A stretch of 15,483 nt of DNA from Bacteroidaceae bacterium (GTDB taxonomy: Bacteria; Bacteroidota; Bacteroidia; Bacteroidales; Bacteroidaceae): the NCBI GenBank assembly GCA_902362595.1, contig CABIXF010000066.1, positions 1 through 15,483 on the forward strand. Direction: 5' to 3'. The stretch's first letter is position 1, and every line of letters starts with the position of its first letter. Shown here piece after piece: positions 1 through 7,178 of the stretch. The notes below the pieces were generated by a model. The model was given only the letters and a program-made list of their open reading frames with translations, ran no database searches and was not told the origin of the DNA. The translations under genes and the position numbers were made by a program.

Positions 1-70
1 CTCGACTTTACATTCTTGGGTGTAAAACTGGGTGTTTGTTTTGCAATTTGCTGATTTTCAGCGTTTGTTG

Positions 71-155
71 CGGAGAGACAGGGATTCGAACCCCGGGTAC
101 CTCGCGGTACAACGGTTTTCAAGACCGCCGCAATCGACCACTCTGCCACCTCTCC
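71..155 (-). tRNA. tRNA-Ser (anticodon UGA)
   Basis: Read on the minus strand, the sequence folds into a tRNA with a 7-bp acceptor stem (GGAGAGG against TCTCTCC, ending in a G-T pair), a discriminator G at position 71, an anticodon loop CTTGAAA giving anticodon TGA (reads UCA serine codons), a long variable arm (TACCGCGAGGTA region) typical of class II tRNAs, and the T-loop GGTTCGAATCC. CCA is not encoded. The length of 85 nt fits tRNA-Ser. It is transcribed away from dsbD and has a good promoter upstream (196-226). Confidence 0.95.
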
Positions 156-195
156 AAAACTCTTTTTAGGAGTGCCTCGTTTATCGAAGACGGTG

Positions 196-226
196 CAAAG
201 GTAGGCATTATTTTTTATTTAGCAAA
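196..226 (-). promoter_or_regulatory. Bacteroidales-type promoter for tRNA-Ser
   Basis: On the minus strand there is TTTG (226-223), a 19-nt spacer and TACCTTTG (203-196), matching the Bacteroidales sigma factor consensus TTTG ... TAnnTTTG. Transcription would start near position 189, about 35 nt before the tRNA 5' end, so the tRNA would be processed from a short leader. Confidence 0.75.
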
Positions 227-362
227 CATTTTCTGAAAAAAATCGTCAGGATGAGGATATGGAGTAGGGTGAATGAATATTCCGAATGTAAAAATTGTCG
301 TATTTGAAATAAAAAACAAGATGGAATAATAGGTAGCCCTGCATTCCCTTTCGAAAAATGAT

Positions 363-370
363 TATCTTTG
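363..370 (+). promoter_or_regulatory. -7 promoter element upstream of dsbD
   Basis: TATCTTTG matches the TAnnTTTG -7 consensus and lies about 50 nt before the dsbD start codon. I see no convincing -33 TTTG at the expected distance (about 340-343), so the promoter is plausible but weak on sequence. It could drive dsbD, the cysteine desulfidase gene and the AlbA-domain gene together. Confidence 0.45.
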
Positions 371-419
371 CGCTACTTTTTACAGAATATAGTTTTATCA
401 CATCACCAAGTGCATATTT

Positions 420-2426
420 ATGAATAAGAAGATTTTTCTTAGCTGGCTTTTAATGGCCATTTTAAGTTTGCCGGTATTCGCCCAAATACAAGAACCGGTG
501 AAGTTTAAAACCGAGTGGAAATCTGTATCCGCTAACGAAGTAGAAATTGTGTTCACCGGAAAAATGGAAAAAGGGTGGCATGTGTATTCCACGGAATTGC
601 CTGACGGAGGTCCGGTATCAGCTACTTTTAATGTAGACAAGCTGGAAGGAGCGGAACTGGTAGGCAAGTTGAAGCCCGCAGGTAAGGAAATTGACAAAAT
701 GGACCCGATATTTGGCATGCAGGTCCGTTTTTTCGAAGGAACAGCTACGTTTGTGCAGAAACTCAAACTGAAAGGAGGAAAATATGAAGTGAGCGGTTAT
801 TTGCAATATGGCGCTTGTAATGATGAGAACTGCTTGCCTCCTACCAATGTGGACTTTTCGTTCAAGGGAGAGGCAGCTGGTGGACAGGCGGCAGCATCGG
901 CTACTGCTGAAGCCGAAACGTCTGATACGGCAGATTCCGATTCATTGACACTGACTCCGCTTCAAATAGGTACGAACTCGAATAATGTGGAAACCTCCGA
1001 TTACTGGAAACCTGTTATCGAAGAGCTGAAAACATTTGGCGGAAATGTGAATAATGAATCACGCTCTTGGCTTTATATCTTTTTTGCTGGTTTCGTAGGT
1101 GGATTGCTGGCATTGTTCACTCCTTGTGTATGGCCCATTATTCCGATGACTGTAAGTTTCTTCCTGAAACGTGCGAAGGACAAACGGAAAGGTATTCGTG
1201 ATGCATGGACGTATGGAGCTTCTATTGTAGTGATTTATGTGGCTTTAGGACTGGCTATCACCTTGATCTTTGGAGCCAGTGCCTTGAATGATCTCTCTAC
1301 AAGCGCTATCTTTAATATTTTCTTCTTCCTTATGTTGGTGGTGTTTGCCGCTTCTTTCTTTGGCGCATTTGAAATCACACTTCCTTCAAAGTGGAGCAAC
1401 GCCGTGGATAGTAAGGCAGAGCAGACAACAGGATTGCTGAGTATTTTCCTGATGGCCTTCACCTTGTCACTGGTTTCTTTCTCTTGTACCGGTCCGATTA
1501 TCGGTTTCTTATTGGTGGAAGTTTCTACTTCAAATAGCATTGTTGCTCCAGCCATCGGTATGCTGGGATTTGCCATAGCATTGGCCTTGCCTTTCACCTT
1601 GTTCGCATTGTTCCCGTCTTGGCTGAAGTCCATGCCGAAATCTGGAGGATGGATGAATGTCATCAAGGTGACGTTGGGATTCTTGGAACTGGCCTTTGCG
1701 TTGAAGTTCCTGTCTGTGGCCGACTTGGCGTATGGATGGCGTTTGCTCGACCGTGAGACCTTCCTTGCTTTGTGGATTGTGATTTTTGCTTTGCTGGGTA
1801 TGTATTTATTGGGTAAAATTAAGTTCCCGCACGATGGAGATGATAATAAGGTAAGTGTGCCGCGGTTCTTCTTGGCACTTTTCTCATTGGCATTCGCTGT
1901 ATACATGGTACCTGGATTGTGGGGAGCTCCGCTGAAAGCTGTCAGCGCCTTTGCACCGCCTATGCAGACACAGGATTTCAATTTGTATAAGAATGAGGTG
2001 CATGCAAAATTCAATGACTTCGATGCCGGCATGGAATATGCCCGTCAGCAGGGGAAACCGGTAATGATTGACTTCACGGGATATGGTTGCGTGAACTGCC
2101 GTAAGATGGAGCTGGCCGTATGGACCGATCCTACTGTAAGCAAGATAATGAATGAAGACTATGTACTGATAACCCTATATGTGGATGAGAAAACGAAATT
2201 ACCGGAACCCGTGAAGGTGACAGAGAATGGCACGGAACGTACATTGCGTACGGTAGGTGACAAATGGAGTTACCTGCAGCGTTCTAAATTCGGAGCCAAT
2301 GCCCAGCCTTTCTATGTGTTGATTGACAATGAAGGAATGCCGTTGAACAAGTCTTATTCGTATGATGAGGATATTCAGAAGTACGTGGAATTCTTGCAAA
2401 CAGGATTAAAGAACTATAAAAAATAA
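420..2426 (+). CDS. dsbD: Thiol:disulfide interchange protein DsbD
   Basis: The 668-residue protein has the three-part plan of DsbD, which carries electrons from cytoplasmic thioredoxin across the inner membrane to reduce periplasmic disulfides and to support cytochrome c maturation. Residues 1-21 form a signal peptide ending VFA. The periplasmic N-terminal domain (about 22-150) has a Cys133/Cys138 pair (ACNDENC). A low-complexity Ala/Ser/Thr/Asp linker (about 152-180) precedes a membrane domain (about 217-510) with the paired cysteines Cys236 (FTPCVWP) and Cys356 (SFSCTGP), the central redox couple. The C-terminal thioredoxin-like domain (about 525-668) carries Cys557/Cys560 in YGCVNCRKME. 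All six redox cysteines are present, so the relay looks intact. It is followed after 6 nt by the cysteine desulfidase gene, a pairing that suggests a shared link to thiol metabolism. Family assignment is firm; the exact partner proteins are not visible. Confidence 0.95.
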   Translation: MNKKIFLSWLLMAILSLPVFAQIQEPVKFKTEWKSVSANEVEIVFTGKMEKGWHVYSTELPDGGPVSATFNVDKLEGAELVGKLKPAGKEIDKMDPIFGMQVRFFEGTATFVQKLKLKGGKYEVSGYLQYGACNDENCLPPTNVDFSFKGEAAGGQAAASATAEAETSDTADSDSLTLTPLQIGTNSNNVETSDYWKPVIEELKTFGGNVNNESRSWLYIFFAGFVGGLLALFTPCVWPIIPMTVSFFLKRAKDKRKGIRDAWTYGASIVVIYVALGLAITLIFGASALNDLSTSAIFNIFFFLMLVVFAASFFGAFEITLPSKWSNAVDSKAEQTTGLLSIFLMAFTLSLVSFSCTGPIIGFLLVEVSTSNSIVAPAIGMLGFAIALALPFTLFALFPSWLKSMPKSGGWMNVIKVTLGFLELAFALKFLSVADLAYGWRLLDRETFLALWIVIFALLGMYLLGKIKFPHDGDDNKVSVPRFFLALFSLAFAVYMVPGLWGAPLKAVSAFAPPMQTQDFNLYKNEVHAKFNDFDAGMEYARQQGKPVMIDFTGYGCVNCRKMELAVWTDPTVSKIMNEDYVLITLYVDEKTKLPEPVKVTENGTERTLRTVGDKWSYLQRSKFGANAQPFYVLIDNEGMPLNKSYSYDEDIQKYVEFLQTGLKNYKK

Positions 2427-2432
2427 TAGATA

Positions 2433-3728
2433 ATGATTTCGCAGTCAGAAAGAGAACGTATTATCGCACTCATCAAGAGGGAAGTCGTTCCGGCTATCGG
2501 CTGTACGGAACCCGTAGCTGTAGCTCTTTGTGTGGCTAAAGCTACGGAAGTTCTGGGATGCCGTCCGGAAGCAATTACGGCTCAGCTTAGTGCGAATATT
2601 TTGAAGAATGCCATGGGAGTGGGAATCCCTGGCACGGGGATGATTGGGTTGCCTATTGCCATTGCTTTGGGAGCTTTAAAAGGCAAATCAGAATATGGTT
2701 TGGAAGTTTTGAAGGACATTACTCCGGAAAGCGTGGAAGAAGGCAAGCAGATGATTGCCGGTCAAGGCATAAAGATTGAGCTGAAAAAAGACATTGAAGA
2801 GAAATTGTATATTGAAGTGACTTGTACAGCCGGGAAGGATACGGCTACGGCTATCATCAGTGGAGGACATACGAACTTCGTATATGCAGAACGGAATGGT
2901 GAGGTTTTGTTTGATCATAGAGAAAAGGCAGGAGCTGAAGCGGATGTGGAAGAAGTCGATTTGAATCTGAAGAAAGTGTATGATTTCGCTACGACTGCTC
3001 CGTTGGATGAAATTCGTTTCATTCTTGAGGCAAAGCGTCTGAATCTGCAGGCAGCGGAACGTTCTTTCCAAGGGAACTATGGTCATGAGTTGGGCAAAAT
3101 GTTGCGTAGCAGTCAGCAGGAACAGCATATCATGGGTAGCAATACGTTTACCCATATCCTTTCTTATACTTCTGCCGCATGCGATGCCCGAATGGCTGGT
3201 GCCATGATACCGGTGATGAGTAATTCCGGAAGTGGAAACCAAGGTATTGCAGCCACACTTCCTGTGGTAGTGTTCGCTCAAGAGAATCATAAATCGGAAG
3301 AGGAGCTGATTCGTGCTTTGATTTTGAGTCATCTTACGGCTATTTATATCAAGCAGAATCTAGGCCGTCTGTCCGCGTTGTGCGGTTGTGTGGTAGCTGC
3401 CACAGGCAGCAGTTGCGGAATCACTTATCTGATGGGAGGAGAGTATAAGCAGGTAGCTTATGCCGTACAGAATATGATTGCCAATCTGACAGGTATGATT
3501 TGTGACGGAGCCAAGCCGAGCTGCGCATTGAAACTGACCAGCGGGGTTTCAACGGCAGTCTTTTCTGCGATACTGGCGATGGAAGGGAAGTGTGTGACTT
3601 CCGTGGAAGGCATCATTGAAGACAATGTGGATTTCAGTATTCGCAACCTGACTAAGATCGGTTCGGAGGGAATGAATGAAACCGATAAGCTGGTATTGGA
3701 CATTATGACTCATAAACATTGTGATTGA
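2433..3728 (+). CDS. UPF0597 / CyuA-type L-cysteine desulfidase (serine dehydratase alpha-like)
   Basis: The 431-residue protein belongs to the UPF0597 (YhaM/CyuA) family. Known members are Fe-S-dependent cysteine desulfidases that split L-cysteine into pyruvate, ammonia and hydrogen sulfide. Visible family hallmarks are the N-terminal GCTEPVAVAL block with Cys24, a glycine-rich SNSGSGNQG segment (263-271), and the cysteine-rich C-terminal half with CGC at 317-319, Cys328 (GSSCGI), Cys357 (MICDGAKPSC) and Cys364, which would supply the cluster ligands. No signal peptide is present, so it is cytoplasmic. The length is normal for the family and the start is supported by the 6-nt gap to dsbD. 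Co-transcription with dsbD suggests control of cysteine or reductant supply, but that is inference. A related serine or other beta-elimination substrate cannot be excluded. Confidence 0.88.
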   Translation: MISQSERERIIALIKREVVPAIGCTEPVAVALCVAKATEVLGCRPEAITAQLSANILKNAMGVGIPGTGMIGLPIAIALGALKGKSEYGLEVLKDITPESVEEGKQMIAGQGIKIELKKDIEEKLYIEVTCTAGKDTATAIISGGHTNFVYAERNGEVLFDHREKAGAEADVEEVDLNLKKVYDFATTAPLDEIRFILEAKRLNLQAAERSFQGNYGHELGKMLRSSQQEQHIMGSNTFTHILSYTSAACDARMAGAMIPVMSNSGSGNQGIAATLPVVVFAQENHKSEEELIRALILSHLTAIYIKQNLGRLSALCGCVVAATGSSCGITYLMGGEYKQVAYAVQNMIANLTGMICDGAKPSCALKLTSGVSTAVFSAILAMEGKCVTSVEGIIEDNVDFSIRNLTKIGSEGMNETDKLVLDIMTHKHCD

Positions 3729-3738
3729 GTAATAGGGA

Positions 3739-4422
3739 ATGAAACAAACTGCAGAAACAGACTACATACAACAGCTCATCTCGGAGGGTGAGCATGTACA
3801 TCAGGATTTTAAATTTGCCATATCCGATGTAAGGAAAATAGCCAGAAGTTTGTCTGCTTTTGCAAATACCGAAGGAGGACGGTTATTGGTGGGAGTGAAG
3901 GATAACGGCAGGATTGCCGGAATTCGTTCGGAAGAAGAAATTTATATGATTGAAGCGGCTGCCACGATGTATTGTCGTCCTCCGGTAATCACGGAAAACC
4001 GTGTGTACAGGGTGGATGGAAAGGATGTGCTGGAAGTTGAAGTGAAAGAGTGCGCGTGCAAACCGGTTTTAGCCGTCGATGAAGAGGGTAAGTCTTGGGC
4101 TTATGTGCGTATAGCCGATGAGAACATTTTGGCATCTCCTGTCCACCTTCGAATCTGGAATCATGAGAAAAAGGACGAAGTGGTAATGACCTATACCGAC
4201 AGGGAAAAGCGTTTGCTGGAGGTATTGGGTAGCCAGGGGCTGCTTACATTGAATAGGTGTAGCCGCCTAGCTCGTCTTTCCCGTCCGGAAGTATGTCAGT
4301 TGTTGGCCGATTTTATTCGTTTTGGACTTGTAGAGCAGGTTTTTCAGGAGCATACTTTCTTTTACCGTCTAAAAGAAGATGCCGTGTGGGAAGATTCCCT
4401 TTTTCCGGAAGTAAGCCGATGA
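3739..4422 (+). CDS. AlbA_2 (Schlafen-type) domain protein with C-terminal winged helix
   Basis: The 227-residue protein starts with an AlbA_2/divergent AAA-4 domain (about 10-140), recognised by the EGEHVHQDFKF opening (17-26), the FANTEGGRLLVGVKDNGRIAG segment (41-61) and the KPVLAVDEEGKSWAYVRIADEN strand pair (108-129). The C-terminal part (about 150-212), beginning TDREKRLLEVL, is predicted to fold as a winged helix with LSRPEVCQLLADFIRFGLVEQ as the likely recognition region. Proteins of this type are usually annotated as ATP-binding or putative transcriptional regulators; the true activity is generally unknown. It lies 10 nt after the cysteine desulfidase gene and probably shares its transcript. 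This version is short because it lacks the larger C-terminal helicase-like extensions of some relatives. Confidence 0.75.
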   Translation: MKQTAETDYIQQLISEGEHVHQDFKFAISDVRKIARSLSAFANTEGGRLLVGVKDNGRIAGIRSEEEIYMIEAAATMYCRPPVITENRVYRVDGKDVLEVEVKECACKPVLAVDEEGKSWAYVRIADENILASPVHLRIWNHEKKDEVVMTYTDREKRLLEVLGSQGLLTLNRCSRLARLSRPEVCQLLADFIRFGLVEQVFQEHTFFYRLKEDAVWEDSLFPEVSR

Positions 4423-4452
4423 TTGCGTTGTCGGTTTTTTGTATTATCTTTG
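4423..4452 (+). promoter_or_regulatory. Promoter for the 4481 gene
   Basis: TTG (4423-4425), a 19-nt spacer and TATCTTTG (4445-4452) match the Bacteroidales promoter pattern. The element begins immediately after the stop codon of the AlbA-domain gene, so the next two genes can be expressed independently of the dsbD group. The predicted 5' leader is about 20 nt. Confidence 0.65.
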
Positions 4453-4480
4453 TATCCGTAGAATTTAATAAAAAGACATT

Positions 4481-5110
4481 ATGAGTATATTTTCGAAACT
4501 TTTTGGTAAAAAAACTACCGATGGAGCTGACGAAACGGTACGTGTCGGTGGCATGGAAGATTTCATGACCTTGATTCGTGTGTATTATCAGGCAGTCATG
4601 GCGGCTCAGTTGGGTATCAGTAATATTCATTTCTTGCCGGATTTGGCTGTATTCAAACGTACGTTGAAGGTACCAACTCAGAACAATAAGTTGGGGATTG
4701 CGGAGCGTGCACGTTGCCGTAAGATGTTGATGGATATTTATGGGTTGGAGGAATCTTTCTTTAAGGAAATAGACGGGTCTATTAAGCGTAACTGCCGCAA
4801 TGTGAACGATATAAAGAATTATCTGTTTATGTTCCAAGGGTTCAGTCAGGATTTGATGATGGTGATTGGAAACCTGATGCAATGGAAGTTTCGCACACCT
4901 GGAGTCTTCAAGAAGTTGTTGCGCAATATGACGGAAAAGGCCGTACATGACATTCTGACTAAGGTGGACTGGAAAGACGATGGGGTACGTAAAACGTGTG
5001 GAAATATTCGTCAGTATCAGCATGCGCTCGGTTATTCGGAGGCATGGATGACGGAATACGTTTATAAGATTGTGTTGCTGGCTAAAAAAGAACCGAAACC
5101 AAAGGCATGA
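4481..5110 (+). CDS. Conserved hypothetical protein, mostly helical, cytoplasmic
   Basis: The 209-residue protein has no domain I can name with confidence. It has no signal peptide or membrane segment. The N-terminus MSIFSKLFGKK is a short basic amphipathic stretch, followed by a predicted all-helical body (about 22-200) with conserved-looking blocks NIHFLPDLAVFKRTLKVPTQ (43-62) and NIRQYQHALGYSEAWMTEYV (175-194). Two close Cys-Arg pairs (CRK, NCRN) are visible but form no obvious metal site. It has its own promoter and its stop overlaps the start of the downstream glycosylase-family gene (ATGA), so the two are translated from one message. A role in DNA maintenance is suggested only by that neighbour. 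The base composition matches the surrounding host genes, so I treat it as a resident gene. Confidence 0.8.
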   Translation: MSIFSKLFGKKTTDGADETVRVGGMEDFMTLIRVYYQAVMAAQLGISNIHFLPDLAVFKRTLKVPTQNNKLGIAERARCRKMLMDIYGLEESFFKEIDGSIKRNCRNVNDIKNYLFMFQGFSQDLMMVIGNLMQWKFRTPGVFKKLLRNMTEKAVHDILTKVDWKDDGVRKTCGNIRQYQHALGYSEAWMTEYVYKIVLLAKKEPKPKA

Positions 5111-5703
5111 CAGTGAACGAGAATCTGCTTTCAGGAGTGGAATGTCATCCGCTGGAGCCTTTTTTGCCGGAGAATGCGGTCTTGTTGATGTTAGGAAGCT
5201 TTCCTCCACAGAAAAAACGATGGAGCATGGATTTCTTCTATCCGAATCTTCAAAATGATATGTGGCGTATTTTCGGGCTTATTTTCTTTGGCGATAAAGA
5301 ACATTTCCTTAGTCCGGAGAAAGTTTTTGACAAGGCACGTATTGTAAGTTTTCTGCAAGAAAAGGGGATTGCCTTATATGATACAGCTTCGTGTGTCCGC
5401 AGATTGCAAGACAATGCTTCTGATAAGTTTCTGGAAGTGGTTACTCCTACCGATATAGACTTGCTTCTTCAGCAACTTCCTGCATGTCGGGCAGTGGTCA
5501 CTACCGGGCAGAAAGCAACGGATGTATTGTGTGAGCAAATGGAGGCAAAAGAGCCGACGGTGGGAGGAGAGAGCACGTTTTATTTCAGGGATCGTAAATT
5601 ATCTTTGTTTCGGATGCCTTCTTCCAGTCGTGCCTATCCATTGAAGTTGGAAAAAAAAGCAGAATATTATCGCCTTATGTTCAGCCGTTTATCTTTGTTG
5701 TGA
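5107..5703 (+). CDS. Uracil-DNA glycosylase superfamily protein (MUG/TDG-like)
   Basis: The 198-residue protein matches the uracil-DNA glycosylase fold family. The N-terminal motif VLLMLGSFPPQKKRW (25-39) corresponds to the catalytic GxxP loop, and FYPNLQNDMWRIFGLIFF (44-61) follows in the usual place. The C-terminal MPSSSRAYPLKLEKKAEYYR (170-189) corresponds to the DNA-intercalating SSS loop. Members excise uracil or mispaired bases in base excision repair, in the cytoplasm. Substrate preference cannot be read from the sequence, because the loop after GSFPP differs between subfamilies. The start codon overlaps the stop of the preceding gene by 4 nt, which fixes the start and suggests translational coupling. 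Confidence 0.82.
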   Translation: MTVNENLLSGVECHPLEPFLPENAVLLMLGSFPPQKKRWSMDFFYPNLQNDMWRIFGLIFFGDKEHFLSPEKVFDKARIVSFLQEKGIALYDTASCVRRLQDNASDKFLEVVTPTDIDLLLQQLPACRAVVTTGQKATDVLCEQMEAKEPTVGGESTFYFRDRKLSLFRMPSSSRAYPLKLEKKAEYYRLMFSRLSLL

Positions 5704-5735
5704 GAAAAAGACGGTAAAATATTTGGCAGAATCTC

Positions 5736-5765
5736 TTGCGGTTTCCAAAATTTGTACTACTTTTG
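5736..5765 (+). promoter_or_regulatory. Promoter for tRNA-Trp
   Basis: TTG (5736-5738), a 19-nt spacer and TACTTTTG (5758-5765) fit the Bacteroidales promoter consensus. Transcription would begin a few bases before the mature tRNA-Trp 5' end at 5777. Confidence 0.7.
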
Positions 5766-5776
5766 CAACCGCAAAC

Positions 5777-5849
5777 ACGGGAATAGCTCAGTTGGTAGAG
5801 CATCGGTCTCCAAAACCGAGTGTCGGGAGTTCGAGTCTCTCTTCCCGTG
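5777..5849 (+). tRNA. tRNA-Trp (anticodon CCA)
   Basis: A complete cloverleaf is visible: acceptor stem ACGGGAA against TTCCCGT, discriminator G at 5849, D-arm GCTC-AGTTGGTA-GAGC, anticodon stem-loop TCGGT-CTCCAAA-ACCGA giving anticodon CCA, variable loop GTGTC, and T-arm GGGAG-TTCGAGT-CTCTC. CCA is not encoded. The gene has its own promoter and points towards the integrase, so its 3' end is the likely attachment site of the adjacent element. Confidence 0.95.
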
Positions 5850-5851
5850 CC
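5824..5851 (+). other. Candidate left attachment site (attL) at the tRNA-Trp 3' end
   Basis: Tyrosine recombinases of phages and integrative elements commonly use the T-arm and 3' end of tRNA genes. The integrase gene begins 130 nt downstream of this 3' end and phage genes follow, so the crossover core probably lies within the T-arm to discriminator region. The second copy (attR) should lie beyond the right end and cannot be seen here. Confidence 0.4.
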
Positions 5852-5857
5852 GAGATA

Positions 5858-5888
5858 AAAAGCTGTAACTGAATAAGTTGCAGCTTTT
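5858..5888 (+). terminator. Hairpin terminator after tRNA-Trp
   Basis: The arms AAAAGCTGTAACT (5858-5870) and AGTTGCAGCTTTT (5876-5888) pair over 13 bp with one G-U pair and a 5-nt loop GAATA. The right arm ends in TTTT followed by GTCCGTTT, giving an acceptable U-rich tail on the plus strand. The A-rich left flank means it could also stop minus-strand transcription. Confidence 0.65.
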
Positions 5889-5920
5889 GTCCGTTTATAG
5901 GTCGGACAAATTTCGGACAA
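5887..5920. repeat. CGGACAA repeat cluster (one inverted, two direct copies)
   Basis: TTGTCCG at 5887-5893 is the reverse complement of CGGACAA, which occurs at 5903-5909 and 5914-5920. The spacers are 9 nt and 4 nt. The cluster lies between the tRNA and the integrase gene, where recombinase or excisionase binding sites are expected. Function is inferred from position only. Confidence 0.5.
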
Positions 5921-5948
5921 CCAATTTTCATGATGTCAAACCGTACTG

Positions 5949-5969
5949 CGTTTTCGAATTCGAAAAACG
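5949..5969. repeat. Palindrome upstream of the integrase gene
   Basis: TTTTCGAATTCGAAAA (5951-5966) is a perfect 16-bp palindrome, extended by CG on the left and, after one extra A, CG on the right. It ends 9 nt before the integrase start codon, so it could be an operator controlling integrase expression or part of the attachment region. Confidence 0.5.
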
Positions 5970-5978
5970 TAGAAAAAA

Positions 5979-7145
5979 ATGTGTTCATCACTTAGAAAAA
6001 ACGCATCGATTCAGAGTGTAATTTCGTACACAGAACCCAAGTTACATACTGGTAAAACATGGTATATTGACTTCACGGCATACGATCCGCTGGAACAGAA
6101 AATGAAGCGGAAAAAGTATATGCTGGATGGAATACCCAAGCTGACCGACCGTCGCCGCCGGGCAAATGAAATCATCACCAATCTTAATGTAAAGCTTCGT
6201 TCCGGATGGAATCCCTGGGCTAATGTAGAGAACTCCAGGCAATACACCCCGTATATAGATATTATCCAAAGGTATCATATATATCTGGGCAAACTGTATG
6301 CAGCTGGCACCATTAAGGAGAATACCCTGAAGGATTATGAGAAGCGCCTGCGGGTATTTGAGGAGTATACAGCCAAACATATTCCGGCCATCGTGTATGC
6401 GTATCAGATTGACCAGTCTTTCATCTCTGACTTCTTGGACTACGTGCTGCTTGACCGGGATTCATCGGCCAGAACCCGGAATAACTACCGTACCTGGTTG
6501 TCTTCACTCTGTAACTGGATGATGGAAAAGCAATACCTTACTCATAATCCGGTTGAGAAGATTCGACAGCTGGCAGAAGAAGAGAAGAAACGTTCTGCCC
6601 TGACGGTTCCGGATATTCAGAAGCTCAGGAAGTATCTCCAGAAAGAGAATCCGCATTTCCTGTTCTTGTGTCAGTTTGCTTATTACACCTTTATCCGTCC
6701 GGATGAAATCTCCAATATCCGATTGGCTGACATCAACCTGAAGGAACAGAAAGTATTTATCGGCTCCAGTATCAGCAAGAACCGGAAGGATGGCATGGTT
6801 GGACTGAATGATGCACTGATTAAGTCGATGCTTGACCTGGGCGTTTTTAATTCTCCCAATGATTATTATCTGTTCGGTAAGGGCTTCAAGCCCTCACGTG
6901 AGAAGGTGACCACCCGTGTGTACAGGAATTACTTCAATAAGGTCAGAGCAAAACTGAAGTTTCCGGACAGCTACCAGTTCTACTCTCTGAAGGATACCGG
7001 TATCCGTGATTTGGCCAACGCTGAAGGAATCGTCATAGCCCGTGATCAGGCGCGTCATGCGGATATTTCTACAACCAATAAGTACCTGAAAGGGGCAGAC
7101 ATGACAGTGCATGAGGAGACTAAACATTTTGAAGGGAACTTTTAA
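5979..7145 (+). CDS. Tyrosine site-specific recombinase (phage integrase)
   Basis: The 388-residue protein has the usual integrase layout: an N-terminal arm-binding region (about 10-80), a SAM-like core-binding domain (about 88-195) and a C-terminal catalytic domain (about 205-380). Catalytic residues visible are Arg240 (FIRPDEI), Lys267 or Lys270 on the beta-hairpin, His360 (ARHADIST) and the nucleophile Tyr369 (TNKYLK). The second catalytic block, normally HxLR, reads Tyr335-Ser-Leu-Lys338, a variant that I associate with Bacteroidetes integrases of the LKHT/LKDT type rather than with inactivation. It would carry out integration and excision at the neighbouring tRNA-Trp. The gene is convergent with the phage late operon, with 33 nt between the stop codons. 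The ATG at 5979 is the first available after the palindrome; no Shine-Dalgarno sequence is visible. Confidence 0.9.
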   Translation: MCSSLRKNASIQSVISYTEPKLHTGKTWYIDFTAYDPLEQKMKRKKYMLDGIPKLTDRRRRANEIITNLNVKLRSGWNPWANVENSRQYTPYIDIIQRYHIYLGKLYAAGTIKENTLKDYEKRLRVFEEYTAKHIPAIVYAYQIDQSFISDFLDYVLLDRDSSARTRNNYRTWLSSLCNWMMEKQYLTHNPVEKIRQLAEEEKKRSALTVPDIQKLRKYLQKENPHFLFLCQFAYYTFIRPDEISNIRLADINLKEQKVFIGSSISKNRKDGMVGLNDALIKSMLDLGVFNSPNDYYLFGKGFKPSREKVTTRVYRNYFNKVRAKLKFPDSYQFYSLKDTGIRDLANAEGIVIARDQARHADISTTNKYLKGADMTVHEETKHFEGNF

Positions 7146-7178
7146 GTGAAAGGGTAATCTGATTTGAGCTGCTTTTGT

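Noticed and set aside
18..36. GGGTGT repeated twice (GGGTGTAAAACTGGGTGT)
   Set aside because: Too short, and at the window edge; an attachment-site remnant at tRNA-Ser cannot be judged.
50..62. Hairpin GCTGA-TTT-TCAGC after the tRNA-Ser 3' end
   Set aside because: Only 5 bp and no T-run follows on the minus strand, so I do not call it a terminator.
36..236. Plus-strand open frame of 66 codons
   Set aside because: It crosses the tRNA-Ser gene and its promoter and has no recognisable protein features.
1235..2032. Long minus-strand open frame inside dsbD
   Set aside because: Antisense shadow of a well-supported gene with all its catalytic cysteines; the product has no family features.
2688..3332. 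Minus-strand open frame inside the cysteine desulfidase gene
   Set aside because: Shadow frame on the opposite strand of a conserved gene.
4313..5209. Minus-strand open frame of 298 codons spanning three plus-strand genes
   Set aside because: It covers parts of several real genes and a promoter, and the product looks like random translation.
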